64,000 nucleotides of DNA from positions 310,001 through 374,000 of the forward strand of contig JAEXAB010000003.1 of NCBI GenBank assembly GCA_023394875.1. The letters are read 5' to 3'. Within the stretch, counting starts at the first letter, position 1. Each line of letters starts with the position of its first letter. Source of the stretch: Bacillota bacterium. Lineage in GTDB: Bacteria; Bacillota; Clostridia; Christensenellales; DTU072. The notes under the pieces were generated by a model. The model worked only from the letters and a program-made list of their open reading frames with translations. It had not been told where the DNA came from and did not search any database. Shown one piece after another: positions 22,810 through 33,588 of the stretch. The position numbers and the translations under genes are program-made.

Positions 22810-25800
22810 TTATGGATGCGCAGGTACATTTTCTGCGCCGATTATTACGTAGGCAGATATCCAAGACGGATCCAAAATAGTCTGATGGGTTATCTCAGTA
22901 CCTGCGGCAACGTAAATTGTCATAAACGGCAACGCCGCGCTATCGTATATCGCCGACGGCATGGCTTTGGCATAGAAGGTATCATTGTTTGTTCCGTTGG
23001 TACTTGGATTAACGCTGGTGCTATAAAGAATAACCGTGCGTAAAGCCACACAACCGGTAAACAGTCCGGTATTGAGCTGACGCAGTCCCGCAGGCAAAGC
23101 CACCCAGGATAATGCCACACAGCCTTGGAAGGCACCGTCATACAACGTATTGGAATAATCGTTGGTATCCTTATTGTCTTTGTCCTTTAATTCATATTGG
23201 TATTTGAACGTCTGCAGTCTTTCCAGTCTTCCGTCAATCGGATTGGTTATAGCCGTTTGTGACAAATCCACCCATCGCAAAGCTCTGCAACGCATAAAGG
23301 CATTCTGACCGATAACCTTTAGGGAAGAGCCACCCATGAAGCTAGTTATCTTAGTGCCGAAGAAGGCATAATCCCCTATGTACTTTAAGGTGTTCCTATC
23401 TTGGAATACCACGTCTTCTAAGTTGGAGCAGGCGTTGAACGCGTCGTGTTCTAGTCTGGTTACACTTGACGGAATAACTACTTTTCTTACACTTGTCGGT
23501 AAAGCGTACATAGCAATTTCTATAATAGGCACTTGAGGAGCAAGTGTAGGGAAGTCACTTAGACTAGGTAAAGTTATTTCCACACTGCGGTGTGACCAAT
23601 ATACAATGCTGTAACCTACTTGTCTGGTGGGTTGAGTTACGTCGTAGACAGGCTGTAAAGCTATTTTTACTGTTTCCGGCTCATAGGTTTGCCTTGAGGG
23701 ATTTATATAATCCAAAATAAGGCTGATATCATTGACAAAAATTACACTAAAATAGGTGCTTCTGCCCGTACTTACCTTGTTGGAGCCCGAACCGGTATAC
23801 ATTTCCTTGCCGTCTACCAAAACGTTTTGGAACTTGTCCATAACTGCCGACTGGCAGAAAACTCTTGTCGGTAAGGAGTAACTACTCTTAACCTCATCTC
23901 CTTCGCCGGAATCGGTACCGGTTTCAAAAGTACCGAACATAAGATCGGAATAATAGTGAAAAGGCATAACCTCATCGGGATTTTCTTCCTCGCTGAAACC
24001 GCGTGGAACATTCTCTACATCGTAGATATTGGGGAATTCTATACTCTTTAATCTTCCGCAGTTGGCGAAAGGTCCGTTGCCGTAACGACTAAATACCGCG
24101 GACGTTATTTCCACCCTGTCAACATTAGCCATATTACCGAAGCATTTGGAATGTAAAACTTCCAGCATGCTACCGAACTCAAATTTTATATTAATAACCG
24201 ATTCGCACATATAAAAGGCTTCTATGCCTATTTCTTTTAGGGAGTTTGGCATATTGAGTTCAATTAGCTTTCTTTGATAATAAAAAGCATTATTGCCGAT
24301 AATTTCCAACCCTTCATTAAAAATAACGGCTTCCAAACCGGAAACATTGTATCTGTCTGCGTCAAAAGCTCTGTCCGGAATTATGTTCAAAGCAGCAAGT
24401 TCCTGTTCGTTGTTTTTCTTAAATTCCACTCTCTTTAGGTTTTGACAATTGGCAAAGAGATTGCCTCCGATTCTGTTTAATTCGGGTTTTATTGCGCTCC
24501 AACCCGCAGCTTCCTCATTTGCCCTACCCTCAACATAGCCTATCTGACTTTCAAAATAGCAACCGGGTTCGAAAATTACTTCGTTAAAACCAGTATTCAT
24601 AAAACAACCAAAACCAATAAATTTGTATCTTGGATATATATGCAATATCGATTCGTTTCTGCCGTCGTTTGTGGTACTGCTCCAACCGCTGTAACGGAAA
24701 GCGAAATTACCTAAGTATACTACCGATTCCGGAAGAGTAAAAGAAAAGCCGGGGGTACCCATTTCTTTGGTGCTCTGGAAGGCATAGTCACCGATATATT
24801 TTAGTCGGCTGTCGGGGTCAAAGGTTACTTTCTTAAGCTTATTACAGTTATTAAAGCCATAATAGCCTATTTCTTCCACGTATTTGCCTATTCTTAATTC
24901 CAAAATATTATTAACGTCGGTAAACGCCTTATTGCCTACCTTAATTACCGGATATTCCACTGCCGTTACTTCAAAAGTATCGTCTTCTTTTTTAACTGCT
25001 TTTTCGTCAACAATAGTATCATAAATATCAAGCTTTGGATGTTTTCCTCTAGTTTTATCCTTTGTTATTATTACGCCGTTGGTAAAAGTTTTTGTTCCAC
25101 TGGTAGCCACAATGTTACCTGATACTACCTTATAACCGCTGTATTCGTGCACTATTGGGGTAGGCAACTCCACTATCTGATATTCGAATATCCTTGTATA
25201 ATGTGCAAACAAAGTTACGTTTGACCAGAAATAATATTTGTCTGTAGCTTTGACTAAAATTCCCTCGCCGTAAGGCTTGGTGTACCAGCCTTCAAAAATC
25301 CATCCGCCCTCTTTTGTGGGCATACCAACGGCAGCCGAATAGTCTGCGTCCACAACGCCGTGACTTGACATAAGGTCGTTAAATTTTACCGACACTCCTG
25401 TAGTTACGTCGCTAATAGGCTTTTTGGTAGTAGAACGTAAGTCGGCGTTTTGATAATTAAAAGTAAGAGTATAGCTAGGATTTACCTTTACCTTAAAGTT
25501 CATATCAAATTCGGTATTGAATTTTATTTTCTTGGTTTCCGTACCCGCAGTATAGAAAATACTGTTTATTTCATAGGTTTCTTCTGCCGACAACGTAGTG
25601 GTAGGCGCAGTCAGCTTTATTTTCGTTTTGTTTTTGTCGGAGCCAGACTCAAACTGAGCAGGCATTAGTTTTTCTCCGTTTATTTTCAGATAGCTTATCG
25701 GATATTTCTTAGGATTGTCGTACTCAATGGAAATAATGAAGGTGCCGCCGCTTTCCACAGCCATGGCGTTTTGTGTGTCTTTATTAAAAAGATACTCTTT

Positions 25801-25965
25801 GCTTGTTTCATAATCGGTATAAGTTTTTAGCATGCTTACGTTTTTTATGGTAGGTGGAACAATTGTGTCTTTTGACCCGAACAAACCACACGACGTCAAG
25901 ACAGTCAGCCCTATAAGCAAAACAGCCGTTAATAATAATACCGATATAAACCTTCTTTTCTTCAT
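22810..25965 (-). CDS. BspA-type leucine-rich-repeat surface lipoprotein
   Basis: About 1051 residues from the ATG at 25965 (GGAG six bases upstream; a frame from 25977 is less likely). The signal peptide ends in the lipobox LTSC, followed by GLFGS. Residues about 40-170 are Ig-like and beta-rich. About 172-262 is an InlB-type B repeat (GGWIFEGWYTKPYGEGILV and ATDKYYFWSNVTLFAHY). From about 330 to the end there are BspA/LRR_5 repeats of the kind IGNNAFYYQRKLIELNMPNSLKEIG and VVIPSSVTRLEHDAFNACSNLEDV. Such repeats bind host or polymer ligands in other species; the ligand here is unknown. It is co-transcribed with the 2123-residue gene upstream. Confidence 0.9.
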   Translation of the reverse strand: MKKRRFISVLLLTAVLLIGLTVLTSCGLFGSKDTIVPPTIKNVSMLKTYTDYETSKEYLFNKDTQNAMAVESGGTFIISIEYDNPKKYPISYLKINGEKLMPAQFESGSDKNKTKIKLTAPTTTLSAEETYEINSIFYTAGTETKKIKFNTEFDMNFKVKVNPSYTLTFNYQNADLRSTTKKPISDVTTGVSVKFNDLMSSHGVVDADYSAAVGMPTKEGGWIFEGWYTKPYGEGILVKATDKYYFWSNVTLFAHYTRIFEYQIVELPTPIVHEYSGYKVVSGNIVATSGTKTFTNGVIITKDKTRGKHPKLDIYDTIVDEKAVKKEDDTFEVTAVEYPVIKVGNKAFTDVNNILELRIGKYVEEIGYYGFNNCNKLKKVTFDPDSRLKYIGDYAFQSTKEMGTPGFSFTLPESVVYLGNFAFRYSGWSSTTNDGRNESILHIYPRYKFIGFGCFMNTGFNEVIFEPGCYFESQIGYVEGRANEEAAGWSAIKPELNRIGGNLFANCQNLKRVEFKKNNEQELAALNIIPDRAFDADRYNVSGLEAVIFNEGLEIIGNNAFYYQRKLIELNMPNSLKEIGIEAFYMCESVINIKFEFGSMLEVLHSKCFGNMANVDRVEITSAVFSRYGNGPFANCGRLKSIEFPNIYDVENVPRGFSEEENPDEVMPFHYYSDLMFGTFETGTDSGEGDEVKSSYSLPTRVFCQSAVMDKFQNVLVDGKEMYTGSGSNKVSTGRSTYFSVIFVNDISLILDYINPSRQTYEPETVKIALQPVYDVTQPTRQVGYSIVYWSHRSVEITLPSLSDFPTLAPQVPIIEIAMYALPTSVRKVVIPSSVTRLEHDAFNACSNLEDVVFQDRNTLKYIGDYAFFGTKITSFMGGSSLKVIGQNAFMRCRALRWVDLSQTAITNPIDGRLERLQTFKYQYELKDKDNKDTNDYSNTLYDGAFQGCVALSWVALPAGLRQLNTGLFTGCVALRTVILYSTSVNPSTNGTNNDTFYAKAMPSAIYDSAALPFMTIYVAAGTEITHQTILDPSWISAYVIIGAENVPAHP

Positions 25966-25981
25966 TTTATACTCCATAAAG

Positions 25982-28900
25982 TTATCCTTTCCTTTTTCTT
26001 ATGATAAATATAACAACAACTACTGCCGCAACCCCGCCAAGGACGCTTCCGCCGATTATAAAGTATTGTTTATAATCTCTTTTTATTATAGGTTCCTCAA
26101 TAACTACCGTATCTATTTTATATTCCTTTGCAAACAAAGTCAATTCGCCTGTAGTCTTGCTTTTTATCATAATAATAATGCTTTCTTCGTTGCCGTTAAG
26201 TACATATTCGTCAACCCTTACGCCGTTGACGTACAGAATGAATTTGTCCTTATACTCGTCAAGCAAACTTATTCTTCCGCCCGATTGTCCGACGTTTATT
26301 TTATCGGCTTCCTTTCTTGCCCCGATGAATTTGAGCATATTATCGTTTACTACCGTCTCATTAGAGTCGTTTGGATTTATGTAAGTTATTTCCCAACTGG
26401 CGCTGAAAACGATATTTCCGTTATATCTAATTTGGAAAGATATTTCGCCGGACTTGTTTATTATTATACTGTTAACTTTGTATCCGTCAAGATACAAACC
26501 CAATCCTTCCAGCACGTTTTTTAACGATACTTCCACAGCCGCGGTTATTGTAGCGGCATTGTCCGAAGTAAAGGTAATGTCCAATACACTATCAAAAACC
26601 AACGCGCTTAAATTTATTTGCACCGAAGTAATAGAATAATAACTGTTTACGGTGTTGTAGTTTTGGCTGTCATCGGGAACAAATACCACCTCATAATAGT
26701 TATATTCTCCTTCACGTAAATACCACTCGCCGTCAAACTGCATATTCCCGGCTACGTTTGCTCCGCTATGCTTTGCCGTCCCTATTACGTCTTCGGGCAT
26801 AAGAAGACGGTTTTCGGTATAAATTAGTCTGTTAGGCACAAGTTCTAAAGTTGGTGTTGCTTTTATTATGGTAAGCGTACAAGTTGTTACGCTTACTCTG
26901 CCCGAAGGATATGTAATAACAGCGCTTACAGTATACGAACCAACGTTTTTGTGAACGTTGTTACTGTATACCACGTTTACTTGAGGGGACACGTTCTCCA
27001 AAGCAACAGTTCTGTTCTGTCCGTTGTAAACAAAAATCTGGTCGGTAAGATTATAGTTAGGGTATGGGTTGGCAACTACCGACAATCTTCCTATTTGGGT
27101 GACAACTGCATAATAATTCCTAAAATCGGCGTTTACCGTTACGTTATGTATGCTTCCTGCCGGAGAAGTGGTGGTATAATCGGTCACCATTCTTATATTG
27201 GCTCCGTCAAGCAAATCAATGGGCAAATTGGTGTCCTTACCTCTTCTGCCGCTAACGCTTAACGAAGGATAAACGTAGCTTTCCCCTTCCTCTATTGTTG
27301 CGTTGTTCACTACAATGCGAAGTTCCGATCTCACTATTTTTATGCTGATAGCATTATTTGATAATGTATAATTGAGGCTGTTTAGTATGGTAAGTACAAG
27401 TGTATAATTCCCTACGTGCAAAATTTCTGCGGCGTCACCTAAAACTTGACTGAATATATCCACGTTGTTGGCATTATCCGAAAAAGCAAAGTTACCTAAA
27501 GAATAAGTCCAACGTAATGATTGAGGAAGTCCGGTATAACTTCCTTCGTAAGACTGGTTATAATATTCTACGTTGTCTATTCTCCAAACAACGTTAAGCG
27601 GCCTCTTTGTAATGGTTATTTTATTTAGGCTGTTTGTTTTACTTTCGCTGGTAAAGTAAATATTGTAGTTGGCAGGCTTTATGATACTGCTTTCTTCTAC
27701 GTAGAATAACCCCGAAACGGTGCTGTCAAAATTAATGGCAATATCTATGGTCAAATTAAGCTCGGTTATCAAGTAATTTTTCAAGGTTATTCTTGTAGCC
27801 GAAATAGTGTAATTCCTTCCGCCGTAGGCAAAATCTCCTATTGTGCCATAAACAAACTCTAGTTCTCCCAAGGCAAAATACAAGTTATACGGACTAACCG
27901 TTACCGCAAACACTTCGCTCGCAAGCGTATAATTCGGTTTATTGGCTAATCCAACCGTTACCGTATAGCTTCCCGCCGCGGTAATATTGACTATTACGTT
28001 ATTTGCAGAATTTTTGTATACGAAAGTAAAGTCATTTAACGTTATTTCCTCGCCGATACCGCCAGTAATAGTAACGGTTGGAACAATGGCTCTTCCCGTA
28101 TAGGTATAACTATTAGCTACACTTGCCATAACCTGCTTAGGCAAAATCCTTAACGTAGCTTGGGCAATGCTGCCAAAATAGTTTCTGCTTTCGGCAACGG
28201 TAAACTTTACTACATAATCCCCTGCATTGATAGCCGAAGTAGCTACTCCGTCTTTGGTACAACTAAAAGTAACTTCACTTCCCAATGGCAAGACGCCTGT
28301 ATAGTCAAAATTCTCTTCCACGCCGTAATTTACCGCAGAATAAACAAATTGATATGTTGCTTGCTCCATAGCGATAATAATTGGTTGTTTAGTAATTGTT
28401 ATGGTACATTGATAGGTTGTGGCAATGTAGTTTTCCGCCGTTGTTCCTATAGGAGTGACCAAAGCGACTACCGTATAAGTACCCGTATCAATTACGAAAT
28501 TATTTTCAAGTAAAGTTTCTCCCTCATAGTAACTGTAGTTAATCGTGACGGCAATTCCGTTAGTGGAAAAATAGCTTATAGCCCTTGTTATCTGGGTATT
28601 GTCAAAAACTTGGTTATAGTTGTCAAAATCGGTGTTTTGTCCTAATGCGTTGTTATTGTAAAGAGCGGTTAAATAAACCTTCCCCACAAACAGCGTTCCC
28701 CACTCTATTGTTACCGTATAATTATTAACGGCGGTTCCTCCGATAGCTAATTTAACGGTGTATTCGCCCGAAGCTAAGGTTTCCCCGCTTGTTTTTAACG
28801 TTTCTGCATCATAAACGGAATAGCTAAACGGTCTTTCAAAAAAGACGCTAGCTATGGTATCGGTCCCGACAAGTCCGCTGGCAACCGCCTCAAATCCTAA

Positions 28901-31900
28901 ATTATTAACTGTATAGCCGAAAGACACTACCTTGTCGCTAACCGTTACGGTAAGAGGAATTTTTTTAATTTCAAAATAAACGGTAAGTTCCAGGTCGTTA
29001 TAGTTTTGTTTACTGAAAGTTGCTCTCGGATAATAAAAACCAACGTCCTTATTCTGATTGCCAAGATAAGTTACGCTAACCCCCGCGGGGAGATTTTGCG
29101 CCGATAATTCTTGAACACTTCCATTATAAAACGCTTCATAAGAGCCGTTAACAGTCTTCGTCGCATTGTAAAAACTGATGCTTCCTTGCGGTAAATCGAT
29201 TTTATTGACGGTAAGACGACCTTTAACCACCGTTATCGTGTAGTTATCGGTTTGACTAATAGAAAAGCCGATTTCATATAAACCTGCGTTACTGCCCGCT
29301 GTATATTCGCTGACAAAACTATCGGAGTAGTTTTCTCCCACAAGATTAGTCAAGGTTTTTCCGCTGTCGGCGCTTACCAACCCTTGCAAGCTGTAAGTAA
29401 TATTATTTTTGTTGATGCTTTCAAGATAATTAAGGGTATAGTTATCGATAGTCAAAGTCAAAGCCTTTCTTGTTATGTTGATATTTCTTTCTATTGTCAA
29501 ATCGTAATAATTCACACTGCTGAAGACCACTCTTTGCAAATAAGTCCCTACCGATATTATTTGGTCGCTTGCTATTGTAAGCCCGCCTTTGGTAAAAACA
29601 ATAGACTGTGTATAGCCGTAACCGATTATAGCGGCGATATTAGTAGGGTCGGGGGTACTTACAACGTAAAAACTTCCGCTGTAGATAGCGCTTAAATCAG
29701 AAAAACTCTCATACTGTAGCGTCACAGGGGGTGTAGCCTTATTGATTACAAAATTCTGCGACTTTGTTGCCGGTAGATAAATATCGTTGCCCGCATAACT
29801 TACCGTCATAACGTAAGTACCTGCGTTATAGAGGCTGTCACCAAAGAAACTTTGTCCGTTGTACTTCCAAGTGAAAACTGAATTTGTTGTTGAGCCTGTC
29901 ACGACGTAAAGTTCTATGTCCTCAATAAGATAACTTGTATCCGCGTTAAAAATTTTGTTGGTAAAGCTGTAAGTCCTAAAGGGATTAACAACTTCGGTTT
30001 TATACTTTTTGCCTTCCTCGCGTAATACAGGATAATTAAGAGAAGTGCCAATTTCATAGCCAAAAACGTTACCCATATCGTAATTAACCTTACTTTTCAT
30101 GGTAAGATAATCCAGCGCTTGATAAATTGTTGAGGTATTGTTATCAATAAGGGCATAATGGGTGGCGGTCTTGTTTATTGAAGTGGAAATACCCGCAATG
30201 CTATCGGCAAAGCCGGATAAATTCATATTTACGGTGTTGGCTACCGTTCCGTCTTGGTTGGCGGTTATTCCGTAATCGGCATCGCCGTAATTCTCACTCA
30301 AAGTGATAGCGCCGTTATTTTTACTGACTATTCCCGATGATAAATTAACCGCTGTAATATCCGCGTAGTTCTTAACTCTGCTCAACTGACCGAAATTATC
30401 AAAAACACAGCCAGCGGAAGTATCTGCCGTTACCGCGCCGTATGTTTTCACGTAACTTATTGAAAAATGGTTTTCCAAAGTTACCATTGCCCCTTTAGTT
30501 ATACCGCTAACCGTCGCGCTTATTACAGCGTTTTTTATATTGCCGTAATTGTATACGCTGACTAAGCCGCCCTCAAAATTGTCTATGTATCCACGTAAAA
30601 ACACGCTTTGCACGTAGCCGTTTAGATTATTAGTAAGGGGGCGCAAAAGTCCGATTATGCTATGCCCGCCACCAAATAAGGTTACGTTTAGATCAGTTAA
30701 GTTTACGGTGTTATCGCTAGACAACGGAGAATTAACCACAATATCGTTTGTTAAAAGGGCATACCCTGTTAAACCGTCCAAAGCGGCTAAGTCGTTAGCA
30801 TTGCCGATAAGATAGGGGCTTATTTTAGTTCCCAATCCAACCAAACTTTCCGAAGGAAGAATTTCATATAACGTTCCGCCAGAGTAGCCGTAATTAAAGC
30901 CGTCGTCATCGTAAAAAACGTTAGCTCCATCGTCATAGCTTTGGGCTATTTTTACCGTAGTAACTGTGGCAAGGCAACCAAGGTTCTTAGCGGAAATATT
31001 ATAGGAACCGTCAAAAATATATGTTTTTGAAGACTGATAAAAAGCATAATACTGTCCGTCATAATCTATAAACACCGAATTTGCGGCAAGCCTTTTTATT
31101 TCGGGCATATCTCTTAGGTTGCTGTCAAACGTCATTTTTACGTAAATGGTGCCTGCTCCGTTATAAATTCTCAGCTTGTAAATATCAGCGGTCTTGCTTA
31201 ATACTACGCTACTGCCCGCCGTATCTCCGCTGTCAGAATAATAAGCTTTGTTGACAGGATAAATACCGGTGTAATAAAAAAATTCCGTACCCAAATAATC
31301 TTCAATCAAATATTCTTGCCAAGTGTTTGTAAAATCAAGATAAATTCCGCTACCGTCATAAACACCGTAATTATTGCCGTAAGCATAGTAAGAATTAATT
31401 ACGCTGCTTCCTTCCCTAGCGGTAAGTAAAAAAGCTTTGTTAATTATTGCGCCCGAACTATCGGTAATGTAGCCTATAGCAAAAGAGCGATTTACCGTGC
31501 CGTAGTTATCAAACAAAAATCTGATATAAATGGGATTTGCAGGTGTAGAAACCGAAGTAAAAACTATGTTTGATACCGCTCCGCTGTCGTTTATCTGTCC
31601 TAAGGATGGCATCGCGGGAGAAACAGTGTTGTTGAGTATATGATTATAATAAGCAACTAAGGCTATTTGACAATTAGTGTCCGAATAGTTCGTAAAATTA
31701 ATATCGCCTAAAAAATGACAGTTATTTAATACTCCGTAATTGCTTTCGGTAATACCCGAAATCCTTGCGTTTCTTACCGCGGTAATTTTGCCGAAATTAT
31801 TGACACCGTTCATTTGTCCGAAGTTATTTTTAATAACACCGCGGAAAACAATGTTAGAGCTGATATTAACGGGAGTGAAGTTGCCCCAGTAAGAAATATT

Positions 31901-32353
31901 ACTTACGGTACCATAACTGCTTTCTGCCAAAAGATACTCTACCGTGTTGGAGGCGTTTACAAAGTCGATATCGGAAATAACGGCGTCTAAATTGTTTTTT
32001 GCGCCCACTGCAAGGAAAAGGGGTTTACTTTGGTTGTAAATTTTATGTCCGTTTCCTAAAAAAACGCCGTAAAAGGTGTTAAAAACCATATTTACGGCGG
32101 CTAAGTCTATATCGCAGTTAAGGGTAACAGTCTTGCCCGAAAAGTTATAAGTGGCTTTGGCGTTGTAAAAGGTTGCGAAGCTAACGAAATCTTCCTGGGT
32201 GTTAATTACAAAATTACTTATGGAGCTGTACGCAGAATAATCTGTGGCGGTTTCGGCGCTTGCTTTTTCGGCTGCGGGGCGCAAAAATAGCGTCGGCAGC
32301 ATTAAAGCTACCAGTAACGCAAATATTATCAATATGCCCGCTCTTTTTTTCAT
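25982..32353 (-). CDS. Giant MBG-repeat surface protein with C-terminal membrane anchor
   Basis: 2123 residues. A signal peptide (about 1-35) is followed by an adhesin-like beta-solenoid region (about 60-780) with GLUG-like repeats such as YGTVSNISYWG and FGQLSRVKNYAD. From about 790 to 1930 there are many MBG-type repeats, each with a YNG/YTG motif and a closing NAGTY or DVGFY-like motif (for example FVYNGQNRTVALENV and NVGSYTVSAVITYP). A C-terminal helix (about 2097-2118) followed by RKRKG anchors it; no LPXTG was found. Length and modules suggest a long stalked adhesin or polymer-binding protein. GGAG precedes the ATG by five bases. The LRR lipoprotein gene follows after 16 bases. Confidence 0.9.
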   Translation of the reverse strand: MKKRAGILIIFALLVALMLPTLFLRPAAEKASAETATDYSAYSSISNFVINTQEDFVSFATFYNAKATYNFSGKTVTLNCDIDLAAVNMVFNTFYGVFLGNGHKIYNQSKPLFLAVGAKNNLDAVISDIDFVNASNTVEYLLAESSYGTVSNISYWGNFTPVNISSNIVFRGVIKNNFGQMNGVNNFGKITAVRNARISGITESNYGVLNNCHFLGDINFTNYSDTNCQIALVAYYNHILNNTVSPAMPSLGQINDSGAVSNIVFTSVSTPANPIYIRFLFDNYGTVNRSFAIGYITDSSGAIINKAFLLTAREGSSVINSYYAYGNNYGVYDGSGIYLDFTNTWQEYLIEDYLGTEFFYYTGIYPVNKAYYSDSGDTAGSSVVLSKTADIYKLRIYNGAGTIYVKMTFDSNLRDMPEIKRLAANSVFIDYDGQYYAFYQSSKTYIFDGSYNISAKNLGCLATVTTVKIAQSYDDGANVFYDDDGFNYGYSGGTLYEILPSESLVGLGTKISPYLIGNANDLAALDGLTGYALLTNDIVVNSPLSSDNTVNLTDLNVTLFGGGHSIIGLLRPLTNNLNGYVQSVFLRGYIDNFEGGLVSVYNYGNIKNAVISATVSGITKGAMVTLENHFSISYVKTYGAVTADTSAGCVFDNFGQLSRVKNYADITAVNLSSGIVSKNNGAITLSENYGDADYGITANQDGTVANTVNMNLSGFADSIAGISTSINKTATHYALIDNNTSTIYQALDYLTMKSKVNYDMGNVFGYEIGTSLNYPVLREEGKKYKTEVVNPFRTYSFTNKIFNADTSYLIEDIELYVVTGSTTNSVFTWKYNGQSFFGDSLYNAGTYVMTVSYAGNDIYLPATKSQNFVINKATPPVTLQYESFSDLSAIYSGSFYVVSTPDPTNIAAIIGYGYTQSIVFTKGGLTIASDQIISVGTYLQRVVFSSVNYYDLTIERNINITRKALTLTIDNYTLNYLESINKNNITYSLQGLVSADSGKTLTNLVGENYSDSFVSEYTAGSNAGLYEIGFSISQTDNYTITVVKGRLTVNKIDLPQGSISFYNATKTVNGSYEAFYNGSVQELSAQNLPAGVSVTYLGNQNKDVGFYYPRATFSKQNYNDLELTVYFEIKKIPLTVTVSDKVVSFGYTVNNLGFEAVASGLVGTDTIASVFFERPFSYSVYDAETLKTSGETLASGEYTVKLAIGGTAVNNYTVTIEWGTLFVGKVYLTALYNNNALGQNTDFDNYNQVFDNTQITRAISYFSTNGIAVTINYSYYEGETLLENNFVIDTGTYTVVALVTPIGTTAENYIATTYQCTITITKQPIIIAMEQATYQFVYSAVNYGVEENFDYTGVLPLGSEVTFSCTKDGVATSAINAGDYVVKFTVAESRNYFGSIAQATLRILPKQVMASVANSYTYTGRAIVPTVTITGGIGEEITLNDFTFVYKNSANNVIVNITAAGSYTVTVGLANKPNYTLASEVFAVTVSPYNLYFALGELEFVYGTIGDFAYGGRNYTISATRITLKNYLITELNLTIDIAINFDSTVSGLFYVEESSIIKPANYNIYFTSESKTNSLNKITITKRPLNVVWRIDNVEYYNQSYEGSYTGLPQSLRWTYSLGNFAFSDNANNVDIFSQVLGDAAEILHVGNYTLVLTILNSLNYTLSNNAISIKIVRSELRIVVNNATIEEGESYVYPSLSVSGRRGKDTNLPIDLLDGANIRMVTDYTTTSPAGSIHNVTVNADFRNYYAVVTQIGRLSVVANPYPNYNLTDQIFVYNGQNRTVALENVSPQVNVVYSNNVHKNVGSYTVSAVITYPSGRVSVTTCTLTIIKATPTLELVPNRLIYTENRLLMPEDVIGTAKHSGANVAGNMQFDGEWYLREGEYNYYEVVFVPDDSQNYNTVNSYYSITSVQINLSALVFDSVLDITFTSDNAATITAAVEVSLKNVLEGLGLYLDGYKVNSIIINKSGEISFQIRYNGNIVFSASWEITYINPNDSNETVVNDNMLKFIGARKEADKINVGQSGGRISLLDEYKDKFILYVNGVRVDEYVLNGNEESIIIMIKSKTTGELTLFAKEYKIDTVVIEEPIIKRDYKQYFIIGGSVLGGVAAVVVVIFIIRKRKG

Positions 32354-32381
32354 AGCACTCCAGCCTATAATAATTTATTAT

Positions 32382-32410
32382 ATTATAGCATATGATAATG
32401 TGCTTATCAA
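32382..32410 (-). promoter_or_regulatory. Promoter of the giant surface-protein operon
   Basis: On the minus strand TTGATA (32410-32405), 17-base spacer ending TATGC, TATAAT (32387-32382). The leader is about 22 bases with GGAG before the ATG at 32353. The rest of the 118-base gap holds nothing else recognisable. Confidence 0.8.
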
Positions 32411-32471
32411 GAGTTAATACTTTATTTAAGATAAAATTAAGTTGGCAAAAAACACCAAAAAACGGCTAAAA

Positions 32472-33578
32472 CTACGCTTTTCTTATCTTTTTTATTGCCT
32501 CGGCAAACTGTGTTACAAAGCCTATGAAAACAGGGATATAAAAGACGGCTATTCTCCAGAAAAGCACTGCCCAAAACAGATAACTGCCGGTAATAAAGGA
32601 AGCGAAAATCGCATAAAAACTAAGTTCTGCAATGCCCGAACCGCCCGGCGTGGGAGCAAAGCTGGAGGCGTAATTTACAAAGATACAAAGCACCAACGTT
32701 TTCCAATAAAATATGTTGCTTATCCCCAATGCTTTTATTACGAAGAAAGGAACGGAATTTGTTGCAAAAAGTTCAATTAAGGATACCAAAGTTATTATTA
32801 TGATTACCTTTTTGTTGGCTGACAGATATTCCAGCCCTCTGATAAAATTAGCTACTTCCCTCTCCATTTTTTCCACTAGCTTATCATAATTTTTGACAAG
32901 TTTGATTTTATAAAGTAACTTAATAATCCCCCGCCCTATCTTAAAGCCGATGCGTGGACGGAAGCAGCAAAGCAACATAAAGGACGGGAAAATAAGTCCG
33001 CCGAAAACGCTCAAAATGGCAACGACCATAACGTAAATATTGGTGGTTATCCTAGAGGCAATCAGTATGGTAATAACGGCTATTGCAACGCTAAAAAACC
33101 GTATAATGTGTCGGCTCATGGTTATGGCAAAGCTGTCTCCTGCCTTAACTCCGCCCGAAATAAGGTAAGCGACCTGAAAAGGTTCTCCACCCATTGCCCA
33201 AGGCGTCAACCTGTCGTAATACCTGCCTAAAATGGAAGTTTTTAGGGATAGGCTAAGGTTTTTTTCTATATTCATTTTTTTGGTGAGGGTATAAAAAACT
33301 ATTGTGTCGCCGATTATAATAATAAAAAACATCAATATTGACAAGGCGGTATATCCCCAGTTTTTACCCAGCAGCGAAAAAGCCTCTCTACCCGCCACCT
33401 TATCGCCGCTCCTGTCCTCAAAAAACAACAACAGCAATATTACAATAACGTTTACCAAAATAAAACTAAGATAAGTTATTATCTTCTTTTTTTTCTTTGA
33501 TGTTTCAACGCCCTTACCAAAACTTTGTTCGGCGCCGTTATCTAAACTTTGGTTTGAAATCTCTTTTTCTTCTAACAT
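32472..33578 (-). CDS. Flippase-like membrane protein (UPF0104 / MprF N-terminal type)
   Basis: A 368-residue polytopic membrane protein with about eight helices, resembling the lysylphosphatidylglycerol synthase transmembrane (flippase-like) domain. Recognisable family signatures are GRYYDRLTPWAMGGEPFQVAYL in the first half and SSFAPTPGGSGIAELSFYAIF in the second. There is no soluble aminoacyltransferase domain, so it is the stand-alone membrane part; it may move lipid-linked molecules across the membrane, substrate unknown. The first 35 residues are charged and cytoplasmic. No Shine-Dalgarno sequence precedes the ATG, and the promoter -10 ends only 10 bases upstream. Confidence 0.88.
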   Translation of the reverse strand: MLEEKEISNQSLDNGAEQSFGKGVETSKKKKKIITYLSFILVNVIVILLLLFFEDRSGDKVAGREAFSLLGKNWGYTALSILMFFIIIIGDTIVFYTLTKKMNIEKNLSLSLKTSILGRYYDRLTPWAMGGEPFQVAYLISGGVKAGDSFAITMSRHIIRFFSVAIAVITILIASRITTNIYVMVVAILSVFGGLIFPSFMLLCCFRPRIGFKIGRGIIKLLYKIKLVKNYDKLVEKMEREVANFIRGLEYLSANKKVIIIITLVSLIELFATNSVPFFVIKALGISNIFYWKTLVLCIFVNYASSFAPTPGGSGIAELSFYAIFASFITGSYLFWAVLFWRIAVFYIPVFIGFVTQFAEAIKKIRKA

Positions 33579-33588
33579 AACATATAAG

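Noticed and set aside
31950..32353. Sortase-anchored (LPXTG) surface protein
   Set aside because: The C-terminal end near 26000 has a membrane helix and RKRKG tail but no LPXTG-like motif before it; the metallophosphoesterase end near 15730 also lacks one.
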